Assembly: GCF_036014115.1 (NCBI RefSeq)
Contig: NZ_CP107913.1
Span: 558,001 to 622,000, forward strand
DNA: 64,000 bases
Reading direction: 5' to 3'
DNA from: Streptomyces sp. NBC_00448
GTDB taxonomy: Bacteria; Actinomycetota; Actinomycetes; Streptomycetales; Streptomycetaceae
Shown here piece by piece: positions 46,644 to 54,565 of this stretch. The notes beneath the pieces were generated by a model, which saw only the letters and a program-made list of their open reading frames with translations, was not told the DNA's origin and did not search any database. The translations under genes were made by a program, and so were the position numbers. Numbering within the stretch: the stretch's first letter is position 1; each line of letters starts with the position of its first letter.

Positions 46644-48302
46644 TCACCGCGAGCCGGCCGCGGCCTGCGGCGTGAGGCGGTAGAGCGCGACGCCGTGCGC
46701 GGGCACCGAGGCGCTGAGGGGGCCGGTGACGTCCTGGGTCGCGCCGGTCCACAACTCCTTGGCGGAGTAGTCCGATCCGGTCAGACCCAGATCCGCCAGG
46801 CTGGTGGAGACGGTCGCGATGTCGTCCGGGTCCTGGTTGAGCAGCAGCACCGCGGTGTCACCGTCGGCCAGTTGCCGCTTCAGCACCACCGGCGCGGTGC
46901 TGGACGAGGGCGGCGGTCCGACCAGGGTGGCGGCCTTGCCGAGCGGGTCCTGGTCGAGGGCGACGACGTCCGCGTTCTCGTAGATGTCCAGACTTGCGGA
47001 GCTGACACCCGTGGTCCAGGTGTATCCGTCACGGCTGACCTGCGAGTCGGCCGTGCTGCGGAAGTCCGCGCCGGAGATCAGCGGGGCGGCCGTCATCGAC
47101 AGGACGGACATCTCGGTCCGCGACTCGGTGTCGGTGAACGGCTTGTGGCACGGGCACGAGTCGTTCACGCCGTAGATCCCGTACGGGTCGATCCACCCGG
47201 CGAACATCATGTCCATGTCGTTCCAGCCGCCGGGCGCCGCGTTCGGCCCGTACCGCAGGGCGGTCTGCAACTGGCCGTTGTAGAGCACGCCGTCCAGCTC
47301 GCTGTCGCGGTCGCCTCCGATCCGGCACAGGTTCGCGACCCGGCCGCACCACACGCCGGTCGGGGCGTAGCCCGGCGCGTCGTGCTCCGGGGTGCCCGCC
47401 GCGACGATCACCGGGTCGGTCCTCGCCGGGTCGTTCGGGTCCTCCAGGTACGGGACGCCGGTGTGCACCGGCTGGGCGGACACGCTCAGCGTCACCCGGG
47501 GGCGGCCCTGCGCGGACGACGCGGCGTCGAGCGCCTTCTGGAAGGTCTGCACCCGGGCGTACATCGACCGGGTGAGCTCCTTGCCCTCGCCCTGCGTACC
47601 GTAGTCGTACCCGTCGGGTCCGGAGATCGGCGGGCCGTACGGGCAGTCGTCGTACTTGACGAAGTCCACGCCCCACGACACGAAGTCGTCGGCGTCGGTC
47701 GTCTCGTGGCCGAGGCTCCCGGGGTGGCCCTGGCAGGTGGTGTACGTGTCGGTGCCGTACAGGCCCAGCTTCATGTTCTTGCTGTGCGCGTACGAGGCGA
47801 GGTAGGCGATGCCGTTGACGGTCTGCCCGTTCACGGTCCGGTCCGGGAACCGGGTGGGATCGGGGACCAGGTGCCCGGACGTGGGGTCGAGGCCGGTGCC
47901 GTCGGTGCCGCTGACCGGATTGCCGGCGGTGTCGTACAACTGCATCGCGCCGTAGGAGTTCTTGACCAGGTCGGTGCTCTGGGCGCTGCGGTGGCCGAGC
48001 GACCAGCCGTCGTCGATCGTGACGGTGTCGTACCCGGCTGCCGTCAGGCCGGACGAGGACATGAAGTCGATGGTCTGGACGATCTCCTGCTCGTCGACCT
48101 GGGTGCCGAGGATGTTCCAGGAGTTCCAGCCCATCGGCGGGGTCAGGGCCTGGCCGTTGTCGAGAGCCGCGGCCGGGGTCGCGCCCGGCCCGGCCACGGC
48201 CGCGAGGCCGAGACCGGAGGCTGCGAGGGCGAAGGCGAGCAGGGCGTGGAGAGTGCGGGGCCTGCGTGGCCGGCGCGGGTCACCTGAACTGCGTGATCGC
48301 AT
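46644..48302 (-). CDS. Secreted GH27-type alpha-galactosidase
   Basis: This 552-residue enzyme has a signal peptide (hydrophobic LLAFALAASGLGLAAVAG, cleavage near PAAA) and the GH27 signatures PPMGWNSWN, TIDDGWS, nucleophile Asp in DFVKYDDCPYG, an Asp-rich LCRIGGDRDSELDG block and GGWNDMDMM. A C-terminal beta-sandwich domain ends the protein. It would release galactose from galactosides outside the cell. ATG 48302 has AAGGAGA eight bases upstream. No lectin module is present. No LacI-type operator was found before it. Confidence 0.92.
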   Translation of the reverse strand: MRSRSSGDPRRPRRPRTLHALLAFALAASGLGLAAVAGPGATPAAALDNGQALTPPMGWNSWNILGTQVDEQEIVQTIDFMSSSGLTAAGYDTVTIDDGWSLGHRSAQSTDLVKNSYGAMQLYDTAGNPVSGTDGTGLDPTSGHLVPDPTRFPDRTVNGQTVNGIAYLASYAHSKNMKLGLYGTDTYTTCQGHPGSLGHETTDADDFVSWGVDFVKYDDCPYGPPISGPDGYDYGTQGEGKELTRSMYARVQTFQKALDAASSAQGRPRVTLSVSAQPVHTGVPYLEDPNDPARTDPVIVAAGTPEHDAPGYAPTGVWCGRVANLCRIGGDRDSELDGVLYNGQLQTALRYGPNAAPGGWNDMDMMFAGWIDPYGIYGVNDSCPCHKPFTDTESRTEMSVLSMTAAPLISGADFRSTADSQVSRDGYTWTTGVSSASLDIYENADVVALDQDPLGKAATLVGPPPSSSTAPVVLKRQLADGDTAVLLLNQDPDDIATVSTSLADLGLTGSDYSAKELWTGATQDVTGPLSASVPAHGVALYRLTPQAAAGSR

Positions 48303-48366
48303 AGGTGTGTCTCCTTGGGGGGATGGGGGGGCACGCCGCGCGATGTGCCCGCGCGGGGCGGCGTGC

Positions 48367-48406
48367 GCCGCGGCCACGGCCGACCTGAGTCGACCGCGGC
48401 CGCGGC
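48367..48406 (-). terminator. Putative hairpin downstream of the collagenase gene
   Basis: The arms GCCGCGGCC and GGCCGCGGC pair around a 22-base middle that itself contains a smaller GC-rich inverted repeat. It lies 30 bases past the collagenase stop (48436) and before the alpha-galactosidase promoter. Confidence 0.45.
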
Positions 48407-48435
48407 TCAGCCAGGGACCGTCAGTGCGGGAGACG

Positions 48436-50796
48436 TCAGTAGGAGGTGGTGACGGTGACTCCGCTGAAGTCGGTCACCGCGTAGAGGCTGAGGTACCGGT
48501 AGCCCGCGTCGGTGTTGGTGACGGTGATGCTCTCGGTGTTGTCGGGGTTGGTGGACTTCTCGGTGAAGGTGGACGGGCCGGCCCAGTTCGCCGGGTCGTA
48601 GTAGAGGTCGGCGTTGCCGGTGCCGCCGCTGGTGGTGACCTTCAAGGTGGTGGTGCCGGCCGGCAGGTAGATCCAGAAGTAGTCGGTGTCACCCGCCACC
48701 CGGGACTGGTCGGAGCGGTAGCAGTTCTGGTTCATCGCCTGGGTGTTGGTGTCGGTGCAGGCCGTGGCCGTGCCGCCGCCGCTGTTGCCGCCGCCGGCCA
48801 GGGTGGTGAGCCAGGCGTCGAAGTCGGCGTCGTAGCTGGTGCCGATGGTGTTGTAGACGGCGTAGGCGCCCTGGTAGTCGCCGGTGCGCATCTTGGCCAG
48901 CATGTCCTGGATCTGGTCCGGGTGCTTCTCGGTCATGTACCGGACCGCGAGGTAGCCCCAGGGGTAGGTGCGGGTCTCGTCGTCGATGGCGTAGGTGTTC
49001 TGGAAGAGCTGGCTGAGCTTGTAGGTGTGCTTGGCCGCCTCGGTCAGCGCGCCGTCGTCGGTGAGGTTGCGGTAGGTGTAGGAGACGTACTCCGCCTGGC
49101 CCTCGATCCACCACACGTCGGGGACGGTGGTCTGGGTGCCGAAGTCGCCCTTCATGTCGTAGATGGACTGCTGGATGTGCGCGAACTCGTGGTTGAGGTT
49201 CCAGGCGTTGGCGGTGAAGCCGTTGTCGGTCGGCTCCTGGTAGAGGATGGAGTAGGCGACGTTGTTCGGGTCGGTCGGCGTGCCGGTCAGCGTCTCGCCG
49301 CCGTTGTCGGTGTCGTTGCCGAAGATCGCCCACGAGTAGGTGGTGTAGTCGGCCCTGCTGCCGAAGATGACCATCTTCACGTTGAAGTACTCACCGGGGA
49401 TCGGCGTGGTGGTCTTGACCTGGTTCTGGTAGAAGGCGACCTCGTTCGACAGGCTCGTGCAGACGTCGGACTGCTCGGTCGCCGTGAGCGCCTGCGCCAT
49501 GATGGTGAAGTTGCTGCAGGAGTTGTCGATCGGCAGCGCGGCCGCGGTGAGCTGCTGCGTCAGGTCGCAGACCCCGTAGTAGGAGCACTGGCCCGCGTCG
49601 TCGAGGTTGGCCTGGTAGGCGACGTGCACCCACAGGTTGTCGGTGGCCCCGGTGATGGAGGAACCGTCCAGCAGTCCCTTGACGAGCGGGCGGACCTTGC
49701 TCTGCAGGGCGGGTATCTGGAGGAAGTTGGCCAGGTCGTTGCCCGCGTTCGAGTCGAGGACGTCGTTGTCCCCGCCGAGCAGGTCGCGGTGGGCGAGGGT
49801 GAAGGTGGAGAGGGTGTCGGCGATGCCCGGGTTCGCGGTGATCGCGGTGACGAAGTCCGTGATCCACGGGCCGCGCCACAGCGGGGTGTAGATCGCGTTC
49901 AGCGCCTGGTCCATCTCCGGCACGGCGTCCCAGGTGCTGCTGTCGTAGGCGCTCAGGTACCGGGCGTAGACGTCCAGGTAGTCGGCCTGCGCCTGCGCGC
50001 TGTCGGTGAGGACGAACGCCTCCGCCAGCACGCTGCCGTTGCCCGCGCTGACGTCGTTCGCGTGGGAGTTGGCGAACAGGGCGTTGAACCCGCTCTCGAT
50101 GGCGCTGCGCAGCGAGGAGTCGTACGTACCGACGTCCGCGGGGTCTCCGTACTGCACGTAGTAGCCGGCTTGCATGAAGTACATCAGCTCGAACAGGCCG
50201 CCGGAGTCGTCACCGGTGTAGGAGGAGGCCGCGTCGGCGACGCCGTTCGCCACCGCGAGCATCTGGTTCTGGTTGAAGACCGCCTTCGCGTCGGAGCCGG
50301 TCAGGCTGAACAGCGGGTTGATGCAGGCGACCCAGTCCACCGTCTTGATGTACGACACCAGGTCGCTTCCGGAGCGGCCCGAGAAGTCCGACGTGGTGCA
50401 CGACGTGACGGCGGCGGGCCGAGCGGCACCGGCCGCGTTGCGTGCCGCGTGTCCTGACAGGCGCGGCTTGGACGGTTTCGCCGAACCCAGGGCAACCGGC
50501 TCCCCGCGCAGTTTCGCGGGCACCGGCTTGGCGCGGGTGACGGTGGCTTGGGACCGACCGGTCTCGGGCCCGGTCGGCGTGGCTTTTCCGTGCTGCCTGG
50601 CGGCCTGCACGGCCGCGACGGTCGGCGACACGCCCGATGAGGGTGCATGCCTGCTGGTGGTGCTGGATGACGCCGCGGCGGCCCGGGCGGCGCCGGGTGC
50701 CACCGCTGCGGCCTGAGTGGTCATCAGGCCGGTGACGAGCCCTCCGGCCGCCAGACCGGCGGCCAGGATTCTGGGCAGTAGTGAACGACAGTGCAT
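48436..50796 (-). CDS. Secreted microbial collagenase (peptidase M9) with C-terminal PPC domain
   Basis: This 786-residue secreted protease has a signal peptide at 1-about 32. A Pro/Ala-rich propeptide is followed by the M9 activator region (TTSDFSGRSGSDLVSYIKTV near the start). The catalytic zinc site is HEFAH at 536-540 within NLNHEFAHIQQSIYDMKGDF, followed about 30 residues later by WWIEGQAEYVSY, the third ligand. The last 100 residues form a bacterial pre-peptidase C-terminal (PPC) domain ending in an aromatic strand. It cleaves collagen or gelatin into Gly-Pro-Hyp-rich peptides. ATG 50796 has GGAG upstream. Operator copy 3 lies 56 bases upstream, shared with the divergent epimerase gene. 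Confidence 0.93.
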   Translation of the reverse strand: MHCRSLLPRILAAGLAAGGLVTGLMTTQAAAVAPGAARAAAASSSTTSRHAPSSGVSPTVAAVQAARQHGKATPTGPETGRSQATVTRAKPVPAKLRGEPVALGSAKPSKPRLSGHAARNAAGAARPAAVTSCTTSDFSGRSGSDLVSYIKTVDWVACINPLFSLTGSDAKAVFNQNQMLAVANGVADAASSYTGDDSGGLFELMYFMQAGYYVQYGDPADVGTYDSSLRSAIESGFNALFANSHANDVSAGNGSVLAEAFVLTDSAQAQADYLDVYARYLSAYDSSTWDAVPEMDQALNAIYTPLWRGPWITDFVTAITANPGIADTLSTFTLAHRDLLGGDNDVLDSNAGNDLANFLQIPALQSKVRPLVKGLLDGSSITGATDNLWVHVAYQANLDDAGQCSYYGVCDLTQQLTAAALPIDNSCSNFTIMAQALTATEQSDVCTSLSNEVAFYQNQVKTTTPIPGEYFNVKMVIFGSRADYTTYSWAIFGNDTDNGGETLTGTPTDPNNVAYSILYQEPTDNGFTANAWNLNHEFAHIQQSIYDMKGDFGTQTTVPDVWWIEGQAEYVSYTYRNLTDDGALTEAAKHTYKLSQLFQNTYAIDDETRTYPWGYLAVRYMTEKHPDQIQDMLAKMRTGDYQGAYAVYNTIGTSYDADFDAWLTTLAGGGNSGGGTATACTDTNTQAMNQNCYRSDQSRVAGDTDYFWIYLPAGTTTLKVTTSGGTGNADLYYDPANWAGPSTFTEKSTNPDNTESITVTNTDAGYRYLSLYAVTDFSGVTVTTSY

Positions 50797-50851
50797 CGCA
50801 TCTCCAGTGGGGGGAACTGAGGGAACGCTGTCCGATGTGGCCGGCAGCGGT

Positions 50852-50865
50852 ATGTAACATTGCAC
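50852..50865. promoter_or_regulatory. GntR-type operator copy 3 (between collagenase and epimerase genes)
   Basis: ATGTAACATTGCAC, a clear match to the shared motif, sits in the 204-bp divergent region and can control both directions: secreted collagenase to the left and hydroxyproline epimerase/reductase to the right. Confidence 0.78.
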
Positions 50866-51000
50866 TGGGGTGAAGCCATGGGCAATGCTCGCGGACCCAG
50901 CACTGTCCCCGGCCGACCCATAACACCGGCGCGCGCACCGGCCGGCGCGCGGGGACACCGGGCGCACAGGTCGGCGATGCCTGACAGGAGTGAGTGGCGG

Positions 51001-52044
51001 ATGACGAGGACGCGGCCGATCGAGACGATCGACTGGCACACCGGCGGCGAACCGTTCCGGATCGTCGAGGACAGCCCGGAAGCGGTGACCGGCCACGGGC
51101 TGACCGTCGCCGAGCGCCGGGTCGTCGCTACGGCGAGCGAGGAGACGCAGTGGCTGCGGGCGCTGCTGTGCCGCGAACCCCGCGGCCACGCCGACATGTA
51201 CGGCGGGTTCCTCGTTCCGCCCGACGACGACGGCGCCCACCTGGGTGTCCTCTTCTGGCACAACGACGGGTTCTCCACCGCGTGCGGGCACGGCACGATC
51301 GCGCTGGGCTCGTGGGCGGTCGCCTCCGGCCGGGTCCCGGCACCCGCCGACGGCACGACCGACGTCGTGATCGACGTCCCCTCCGGGCGCGTCACGGCGA
51401 GCGTCCGGACCGCCGAAGGCCAGGTCCAGGACGCCACGTTCACCAACGTGCCCGCGTACGTCCACGCCCACGGCGTCGAGGTGCCGACCTCCCGCGGGAA
51501 GGTCACCGTCGACATCGCCGACGGCGGCGCGATGTACGCCGTGCTGCCGGCCGAGTCCGTCGGCCTGCGCGTCCGGCCGCGGGACGTCACCGAACTCATC
51601 GCCGTCGGACGGGAGATCCGCGACGCGCTGAACGCCGCCGGCGCCGCCGAACACCCCCTCGATCCCCGGCGATCCGGGATCTACGGGACCATCCTCACCG
51701 AGGAGACCGGGCCCACCGAGGAGCGCGCCGACGGCAGCCGGCTGGTACGGCAGCGCAACATCACGGTGTTCGCGGACGGCCAGGTCGACCGTTCCCCGTG
51801 CGGTTCCGGCACGTCGGCGAGGGTCGCGGTGCTCGCGAGCACCGGACAGCTGCGCCCCGGCGACGAGTTGCGGCACGAGTCCGTGGTGGGCTCGGTGTTC
51901 CACGCCCGGATCACCGAGCAGACCTCGGCCCACGGAATCCCGGCGGTCGTCACGGCGGTGACGGGCACCGCGCACGCGGTCGGCACGTGCCGGTTCACCG
52001 TGGACCCCCGCGACGCCCTGCTGCCCGGGTTCGTGCTGCGATGA
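51001..52044 (+). CDS. Proline racemase-family enzyme, probable 4-hydroxyproline 2-epimerase
   Basis: This 347-residue protein has both catalytic cysteines of the family: Cys95 in STACGHGTIALG and Cys267 in DRSPCGSGTSAR. Trans-3-hydroxyproline dehydratases in this family replace the first Cys by Ser or Thr, so two Cys favour an epimerase/racemase acting on hydroxyproline or proline. It also has the N-terminal DWHTGGEPFRIV substrate motif. ATG 51001 follows AGGAG. It overlaps the next gene (ATGA). Its product, D-hydroxyproline, would need a D-amino-acid-type dehydrogenase that is not in this window. Confidence 0.9.
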   Translation: MTRTRPIETIDWHTGGEPFRIVEDSPEAVTGHGLTVAERRVVATASEETQWLRALLCREPRGHADMYGGFLVPPDDDGAHLGVLFWHNDGFSTACGHGTIALGSWAVASGRVPAPADGTTDVVIDVPSGRVTASVRTAEGQVQDATFTNVPAYVHAHGVEVPTSRGKVTVDIADGGAMYAVLPAESVGLRVRPRDVTELIAVGREIRDALNAAGAAEHPLDPRRSGIYGTILTEETGPTEERADGSRLVRQRNITVFADGQVDRSPCGSGTSARVAVLASTGQLRPGDELRHESVVGSVFHARITEQTSAHGIPAVVTAVTGTAHAVGTCRFTVDPRDALLPGFVLR

Positions 52045-52991
52045 CCGAACTCCTCGACGCCGAACAGGTCTTCGCGCTCGGCCCGGTGGGCGCCGTCCGG
52101 ACCATCCGCGACGCGCTCGCCGCGGGCCTCGACCCGGAGAGCGACATCCCGCGGGCCATCGCGCCGCTGACCCACGGGCAAGGGCTGTTCATGCCGTCGG
52201 AGGCCGACGGCTGGTTCGGGGTGAAGGTCGCGACCGTCGCCCCGGGCAACGCCGCCCTCGGCCTGGACCGCATCAACGCGACCTACCTGCTGCACGACAG
52301 CCGGACCCTGCGGCCCGCCGCGATCCTCGACGGCGTCGCGCTGACGACGCTGCGCACCCCGGCGGTCTCGGTCGCCGGCGGCCTCGACCGGCTGCGCGAG
52401 CTCGCCGGGAGCGCCGCTGACGGGCTGCGGCTCGTGGTCTTCGGCGCGGGGCCGCAGGCCGAGTGGCACGTGCGGACGATCCGGGCGCACGCACCGGTCA
52501 CCGACGTCACGGCGGTCACCCGGCGCGGCGGCACGCCCTTGGCCTGGGCGGACCGCCATCTGACCGCGGACGACGCGGCCGTGGCCGGTCACCTCCGCGC
52601 CGCGGATGTCATCGTCACCGCGACCTCCGCCCGCACGCCGGTCCTCGACGGCCGTCTCGTCCGCGACATGGCGCTCGTGCTGGCCGTCGGCTCCCACGAG
52701 CCGTCGGTGCGCGAACTCGACGGCACGCTCATGGCACGTGCCACGGTCGTCGTCGACAGCCGGGCGAGCGCGCTGCGGGAGGCCGGCGACGTGATCCAGG
52801 CGGTCGCGGAGGGCGCGCTCGACCCGGACGCGCTGGTCACGATGGCCGACCTGGTCCGCTCGCGAGCGGCTCCGCCCGGCGACCGCCCGACCGTGGTCAA
52901 GACCTGCGGGATGGGGTGGCAGGACCTGGTGGTCGCCGTCGCGGCGTACCGGCGGGCGGGGGCATCGCGGCCGGGAGCACGGGCGGAGTGA
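52041..52991 (+). CDS. Ornithine cyclodeaminase/mu-crystallin family reductase
   Basis: This 316-residue Rossmann enzyme has the nucleotide loop VVFGAGPQAEWHVRTI, KVATVAPGNAALGL, and the C-terminal NAD-side motif KTCGMGWQDLVVAVAAY. Family members include ornithine cyclodeaminase and 1-pyrroline-2-carboxylate reductases, which form proline after trans-3-hydroxyproline dehydration. Coupling to a proline-racemase-family gene (four-base overlap) makes the reductase role the better guess. The canonical ornithine cyclodeaminase residues were not all checked. Confidence 0.85.
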   Translation: MTELLDAEQVFALGPVGAVRTIRDALAAGLDPESDIPRAIAPLTHGQGLFMPSEADGWFGVKVATVAPGNAALGLDRINATYLLHDSRTLRPAAILDGVALTTLRTPAVSVAGGLDRLRELAGSAADGLRLVVFGAGPQAEWHVRTIRAHAPVTDVTAVTRRGGTPLAWADRHLTADDAAVAGHLRAADVIVTATSARTPVLDGRLVRDMALVLAVGSHEPSVRELDGTLMARATVVVDSRASALREAGDVIQAVAEGALDPDALVTMADLVRSRAAPPGDRPTVVKTCGMGWQDLVVAVAAYRRAGASRPGARAE

Positions 52992-53007
52992 CATCCCTCT
53001 GTTTCTA

Positions 53008-53025
53008 TACCATGTGAAATGGTAC
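53008..53025. promoter_or_regulatory. GntR-type operator copy 4 (before M24-B)
   Basis: The palindrome TACCATGTGAAATGGTA (53008-53024) contains ATGTGAAATGGTAC, matching the left half of the shared motif. It ends only 11 bases before the first possible ATG of the peptidase gene, so the real start may be further in or the mRNA nearly leaderless. Confidence 0.68.
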
Positions 53026-53035
53026 CGTCGCCCTC

Positions 53036-54508
53036 ATGAGGGGTTCCCGACGGACGGAGCAGATGGTGGGGCGAGACGACATGCAGCCGCGCGAGGGCGC
53101 GAGCCACGACCGCGCGGTACCGCCGACATTGGCGGAGTGCTTCACGCAAGGGTGGGCGAAGGAGGTGCCCGCGGTGACGGTCCTGCCCGGCGCGGCCTAC
53201 GCGGCCGACCGTCGCGCGCGGCTGTCCGCGCGGTTCCCCGGCGAGCGGATCGTGGTCCCGGCCGGCGGCCTGAAGGTCCGCAGCAACGACTTCGACTACA
53301 CCTTCCGGCCGCACTCCGCCTTCCTCCACCTGACCGCCGAGCAGGGCGCCACCGCCGTCCCGGACAGCGTCCTCGTCCTCGAACCGACGGGCACGGGTCA
53401 CGAGGCCACCGTCTTCACCCGGCCGCGCTCGCCGCGTGACGGCGGGCCGTACGGCACCGAGTTCTACCGCGACCGCAGGTACGGCGAGTTCTGGGTCGGC
53501 CGGCGCCGCACCCTGGCGGAGACCTCCGACGCCCTCGGCCTCACGGCCCTCCCCCGCGACGACCTCGCACGCGCCCTCACCCCGCGCGTGCCGACCCGGG
53601 TGGTACGCGGCCTGGACCCGGTGGTCGACGCGGCGGCACCCCCGGCCGCCGAGGCCGAGGCCGAACTCCTCGCCTACCTGTCGGAGTCGCGGCTGGTCAA
53701 GGACGCGTGGGAGGTCGAGCAGATGCGCGCGGCCGTGGGGCACACGGTGGCCGCGTTCCAGGACGTGGCGGGCGAACTGCCCACGGCCATGCGGCTGCCG
53801 CGCGGCGAGCGTTGGATCGAGGGCACCTTCAACCGGCGGGCCCGGCTGGAGGGTTACGGCCTCGGCTTCGAGACCATCGCGGCGGCCGGCGCGCACGCGT
53901 GCGTCCTGCACTGGATGCGCAACGACGGTCCCGTACGCGACGGCGAACTGCTCCTGCTGGACGCCGGCGTGGAGGCCGACACCTGCTACACCGGCGACGT
54001 GACCCGCACCCTGCCGGTCGGCGGGCGCTTCACCGACGCCCAGCGGCAGGTCTACGACCTGGTGTACGCGGCGCAGTCCGCGGGCATCGCCGCGCTGCGG
54101 CCCGGCGCGCGGTTCGGGGACTTCCACGACGCCGCGGCGCGCGTCATCACCGAGGGCCTGGACGCATGGGGCCTGCGCCCGGGCGGCGCCGGCCCGCACG
54201 ACTCCTCCCTCTACGGCCGCTACACCGTCTGCGGCTCCGGGCACATGCTCGGCCTGGACTGCCACGACTGCGCCGACGCCCGCCGCAACGCCTACCTGGA
54301 CGGCGTCCTGGAGCCGGGCCACGTCCTCACCGTCGAGCCCGGCCTGTACTTCCAGCCCGACGACCTGACGATCCCGGCACACCTGCGCGGCATCGGGATG
54401 CGCATCGAAGACGACTTCCTCATCACCGCGGACGGCGCCGAGTGGCTGTCCTCGGCGCTGCCGCGGGCGGCGGACGACGTCGAAGCGTGGGTGACCGACG
54501 CACGCTGA
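53036..54508 (+). CDS. M24 metallopeptidase, Xaa-Pro aminopeptidase-like (paralogue B)
   Basis: Up to 490 residues, with an N-terminal domain (RIVVPAGGLKVRSNDFDYTF, FLHLTAEQG) and a catalytic domain with ligands DAGVEAD, DVTRT, GSGHMLGLDCHD, TVEPGLYF and IEDD. It is cytoplasmic and likely cleaves X-Pro or X-Hyp peptide bonds. Residues 1-25 are poorly conserved; starts at GTG 53066 or ATG 53081 are possible alternatives to ATG 53036, which lacks a ribosome-binding site and abuts the operator. It converges with paralogue C and shares a terminator with it. Confidence 0.9.
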   Translation: MRGSRRTEQMVGRDDMQPREGASHDRAVPPTLAECFTQGWAKEVPAVTVLPGAAYAADRRARLSARFPGERIVVPAGGLKVRSNDFDYTFRPHSAFLHLTAEQGATAVPDSVLVLEPTGTGHEATVFTRPRSPRDGGPYGTEFYRDRRYGEFWVGRRRTLAETSDALGLTALPRDDLARALTPRVPTRVVRGLDPVVDAAAPPAAEAEAELLAYLSESRLVKDAWEVEQMRAAVGHTVAAFQDVAGELPTAMRLPRGERWIEGTFNRRARLEGYGLGFETIAAAGAHACVLHWMRNDGPVRDGELLLLDAGVEADTCYTGDVTRTLPVGGRFTDAQRQVYDLVYAAQSAGIAALRPGARFGDFHDAAARVITEGLDAWGLRPGGAGPHDSSLYGRYTVCGSGHMLGLDCHDCADARRNAYLDGVLEPGHVLTVEPGLYFQPDDLTIPAHLRGIGMRIEDDFLITADGAEWLSSALPRAADDVEAWVTDAR

Positions 54509-54530
54509 ATCCCGCTCGGTCCGGGAAGCC

Positions 54531-54562
54531 GGGTGTGCGGCCGCCACGGCGGCCGCACACCC
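54531..54562. terminator. Bidirectional hairpin terminator between the two convergent M24 genes
   Basis: A perfect 14-base inverted repeat (GGGTGTGCGGCCGC and GCGGCCGCACACCC) flanks the loop CACG. It fills the 57-bp space between two convergent stop codons and can serve both. Confidence 0.88.
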
Positions 54563-54565
54563 ATG

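Noticed and set aside
40002..48302. A beta-galactosidase or collagen-deglycosylation role for GH36 and GH27
   Set aside because: Both have alpha-galactosidase signatures (KLDF, WNSWN, KYDDC); collagen galactose is beta-linked, so a direct role is unlikely.
48436..51975. A 1,179-codon frame that extends the collagenase upstream past the epimerase start
   Set aside because: The signal peptide and ribosome-binding site place the start at 50796, and the extension is antisense to the epimerase gene.
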